A stretch of DNA of 64,000 bases, taken from contig JAGBDV010000018.1 in assembly GCA_017937305.1 (NCBI GenBank), positions 1 to 64,000 on the forward strand, written 5' to 3'. The notes beneath the pieces were generated by a model. It was not told the DNA's origin. It did not search any database and saw only the letters and a program-made list of their open reading frames with translations. The first letter of the stretch is position 1, and every line of letters starts with the position of its first letter. The DNA is from Bacilli bacterium. Its GTDB lineage: Bacteria > Bacillota_I > Bacilli_A > ML615J-28 > CAG-313. The position numbers were made by a program, and so were the translations under genes. Below, piece by piece: positions 62,249 to 64,000 of this stretch.

Positions 62249-63685
62249 ATGAAAAACAAAATATTTGTATTAATGTTAGTTTTTGGTTTATTATTTATCA
62301 CTGGTTGTAAAGAAAAGACTAATGATAATAATAACGATGATGACAAACAAACTAATAATCCTACTGAACTAGAAATGCCAATTATAGAAATGGATAAAGA
62401 ATACTATAATGTTGGTGATAAGATTGGATTTAAATTAGAAAACTACGATAGTCTTGATTTATTTAATATCACATTTGATGATCAGTATGCAGTTAAATTT
62501 AATGATGATGGTACTATTACTGCAAGACGTAATGGTGAATATACTGTTACATTATCTTTAAAAGAAGATACAAGTAAAAATATAGCACTTGATTTTAAAG
62601 TATATAAATCTTCTTTTGCATTAGACTCAACTACAACAATTATTGCAGTAGGTGATAAAGTTGAAGTATGGGTATACGACTTTAATGGTTTATATGAAAC
62701 TAAAAATGAAGATTTTAATTATACTGTAGACAATACTGATATCGCAACAATTAAAAATGGTGTTCTTACAGCTTTAGGTATTGGTACAGTTACTGTTACA
62801 GCTACATCTAAATACAACCCTTTAGTTAAATCTAATCTTAGTATTAGAGTAGGCGATACTACAAGTGAATTTATGATAAGACCTAGTGTTGAACTTGCTA
62901 AAATAAAAGTTGGTGAAATCTTACCATTTACAATGACAGCAGGTCAAGATCCAGCTAAATTTAAATGGTTATGTGATGACTCAGAAATTGCAAGAACAAC
63001 AAAATATGATACATGTGTAGAAGTATCTGGTGTTGCAGAGGGTAAAGCTTATATTACATGTTATAATGAAGAAGATCCAACTATTAAAACTAAATATTTA
63101 ATTACTGTAGAAGGTGAAATAGAAGTTGACTATCGTAAACGATTAGTTGAACTTGCATATGATCAAATTGGCATTAAAGAAGGTCTTAAACCTAATGGTG
63201 AATACGATAATGATACTAAATTTGGTCGTTGGTATGGTAATAATGGTGAACCATGGTGTGCAACATTTGTATCTTGGGTATGGTATCACGCAGGATTAAG
63301 TACAAAATTATTACTTAAATATCAAGGCTGTACCGCTGGTATGGAGTGGTGTAAAGAACAAGGAATCTTTAAAACTAAAGAAGAATACACTCCAACAACA
63401 GGTGATATCGTCTTCTTCCAAAGTAGTAGTGTTTACAATGGTGTTTCATCTCATACTGGTATTGTAGCTCACTGTGATGGAGAATATATCTATACTATTG
63501 AAGGAAATAGAAGTAATCGTGTAGATGTTTGGAGAATTAAAGTAGATAATACTAGAATTATTGGTTATGGTATTCCTAATTACCCTGGTCTTAAAGACTA
63601 TGATGATTTTGCATGGATTAAGGAACAACAACCTGATGGATCTTATTTATGGACTAATGTTAGTGCAGGAGATTCTACTACATAA
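62249..63685 (+). CDS. Lipoprotein with Ig-like domains and CHAP amidase
   Basis: 478 residues. Signal with lipobox ITGC, an acidic linker (NDNNNDDDKQ), two to three bacterial Ig-like (BIG_2) domains between ~45 and 290 (DIATIKNGVLTALGIGTVTV is the clearest), then a CHAP domain to ~450: catalytic Cys in EPWCATFVSWVWYHAG, His in SSHTGIVAHCD, and EGNRSN. CHAP amidases cut peptidoglycan; a membrane-tethered one is suited to cell separation or wall turnover. GAGGAAATGAT precedes the ATG. First plus-strand gene of the right end. Confidence 0.9.
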   Translation: MKNKIFVLMLVFGLLFITGCKEKTNDNNNDDDKQTNNPTELEMPIIEMDKEYYNVGDKIGFKLENYDSLDLFNITFDDQYAVKFNDDGTITARRNGEYTVTLSLKEDTSKNIALDFKVYKSSFALDSTTTIIAVGDKVEVWVYDFNGLYETKNEDFNYTVDNTDIATIKNGVLTALGIGTVTVTATSKYNPLVKSNLSIRVGDTTSEFMIRPSVELAKIKVGEILPFTMTAGQDPAKFKWLCDDSEIARTTKYDTCVEVSGVAEGKAYITCYNEEDPTIKTKYLITVEGEIEVDYRKRLVELAYDQIGIKEGLKPNGEYDNDTKFGRWYGNNGEPWCATFVSWVWYHAGLSTKLLLKYQGCTAGMEWCKEQGIFKTKEEYTPTTGDIVFFQSSSVYNGVSSHTGIVAHCDGEYIYTIEGNRSNRVDVWRIKVDNTRIIGYGIPNYPGLKDYDDFAWIKEQQPDGSYLWTNVSAGDSTT

Positions 63686-63692
63686 AAAATAT

Positions 63693-63720
63693 AAGAGTAT
63701 AAAATTTATTTTATACTCTT
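63693..63720 (+). terminator. Terminator of the CHAP lipoprotein gene
   Basis: AAGAGTATAA / TTATACTCTT hairpin followed by TTTTTAT. Confidence 0.8.
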
Positions 63721-63744
63721 TTTATTTCACGAATATTAAATTTA

Positions 63745-63773
63745 TTGAATAATCTAAAACTTTATGATATAAT
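63745..63773 (+). promoter_or_regulatory. Promoter of the TPP-riboswitch gene
   Basis: TTGAAT, 17-base spacer, TATAAT; riboswitch aptamer starts ~15 bases downstream. Confidence 0.75.
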
Positions 63774-63787
63774 AAAAGTGTCATATT

Positions 63788-63870
63788 ACGGGGAGCTCTA
63801 TTTTAAGGGCTGAGAGGTTAATGATATTAACGACCCATAACCTGATCTAGGTAATGCTAGCGTAGGAAAA
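63788..63870 (+). promoter_or_regulatory. TPP riboswitch (THI element)
   Basis: Conserved blocks in order: GGGGAGC, GGGCTGAGAGG, CGACCC, AACCTGATCTAGGTAATG, and CTAGCGTAGG. Binds thiamine pyrophosphate and represses the downstream gene when thiamine is plentiful. Confidence 0.95.
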
Positions 63871-63910
63871 ATATACACACTTTTTATATATTTTTAAATA
63901 CTATTAGCTT

Positions 63911-63944
63911 ACCTTGAAAAATTTATTTTTTGAGGTGTTTTTTT
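63911..63944 (+). terminator. Riboswitch expression platform: hairpin that includes the ribosome site
   Basis: ACCT (63911-63914) pairs with AGGT (63933-63936), with A/T pairs between, followed by seven T and then the ATG at 63945. The right arm is the Shine-Dalgarno GAGGTG (63932-63937), so the hairpin can both end transcription and block translation. Confidence 0.6.
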
Positions 63945-64000
63945 ATGAAAGGAAAAAAATTAATTTTGTTTATTGCAGAAGTTGCAATATTCACAAGCTT
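63945..64000 (+). CDS. Start of a probable thiamine transporter (truncated by window end)
   Basis: Only MKGKKLILFIAEVAIFTS is visible. The TPP riboswitch, and a hydrophobic start like that of the ECF-type thiamine S-component ThiT, suggest a thiamine transporter. A thiamine-biosynthesis or other transport gene is the alternative. The assignment depends almost wholly on the riboswitch. Confidence 0.55.
   Translation, partial: MKGKKLILFIAEVAIFTS

Overview
The window is AT-rich, densely coded DNA from a low-G+C Gram-positive bacterium (Bacillota). UGA is a stop codon: the 11085-12968 gene ends in TGA inside an ATGA overlap, and Trp is read from UGG, so this is not a Mollicute-type code. AGGAGG-type ribosome sites, consensus -35/-10 promoters with 17-nt spacers, many lipoproteins with short lipoboxes, a ytfI-ytfJ/gerW pair, DnaE-type polymerase and enlarged Opp transporter subunits together suggest the Erysipelotrichia/Mollicutes-like side of the Bacilli, probably host-associated. 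The lineage is an inference; no rRNA is present.

Layout. 1-8.9 kb (minus): one operon, dnaE, ROK sugar kinase, phosphohexomutase, glucose-6-phosphate isomerase, then a lipoprotein with an InlB-type repeat. 8.9-13 kb: two tandem secreted, membrane-anchored proteins of unknown function. 13-16.9 kb: two flavoproteins and a YtxK-like methyltransferase. 16.9-29 kb: an accessory island (see below). 29-30.8 kb: gerW/ytfI and a divergent YidD fusion. 30.8-36.4 kb: a compact operon psuG, rsuA-like, DUF4838, small membrane protein, glyA, J-domain membrane protein. 36.4-41.3 kb: small accessory genes: XRE regulator, YhcG-type nuclease behind a structured RNA, WG-repeat lipoprotein, a decayed DinJ-YafQ toxin-antitoxin locus, tRNA-Gly. 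41.3-43.9 kb: yebC, an NTase-fold-like protein, a PHP phosphatase. 43.9-53.2 kb: oligopeptide ABC transporter operon (oppABCDF plus a DUF3899-like protein) with cre-like palindromes. 53.2-57.7 kb: typA and a cell-wall cluster (LD-carboxypeptidase, serine hydrolase, VanZ) behind an operator and candidate small RNA. 58-62.1 kb: Ca2+-type P-ATPase, HAD phosphatase, PASTA-nuclease lipoprotein. 62.2-64 kb (plus): CHAP-amidase lipoprotein, then a TPP riboswitch in front of the first codons of a probable thiamine transporter.

The main discovery candidate is the 17.7-29.0 kb island, transcribed right to left: alternative sigma factor, XhlA-like membrane protein, 11-codon ORF, phage-type holin, two proteins joining degenerate Fic-like regions to nucleotidyltransferase domains, a 2410-residue Rhs/YD-repeat protein with Hint and nuclease-like C-terminal domains and no signal peptide, and a small putative immunity protein. 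Three copies of one promoter-like module with identical spacing precede the sigma gene, the XhlA gene and the holin unit. The logic (dedicated sigma factor, holin without endolysin, giant toxin without signal peptide) parallels the clostridial TcdR-TcdE-toxin loci, but with an Rhs polymorphic toxin and an added Fic/NTase pair. That this is one functional system is inference from gene order, overlaps and shared promoter modules.
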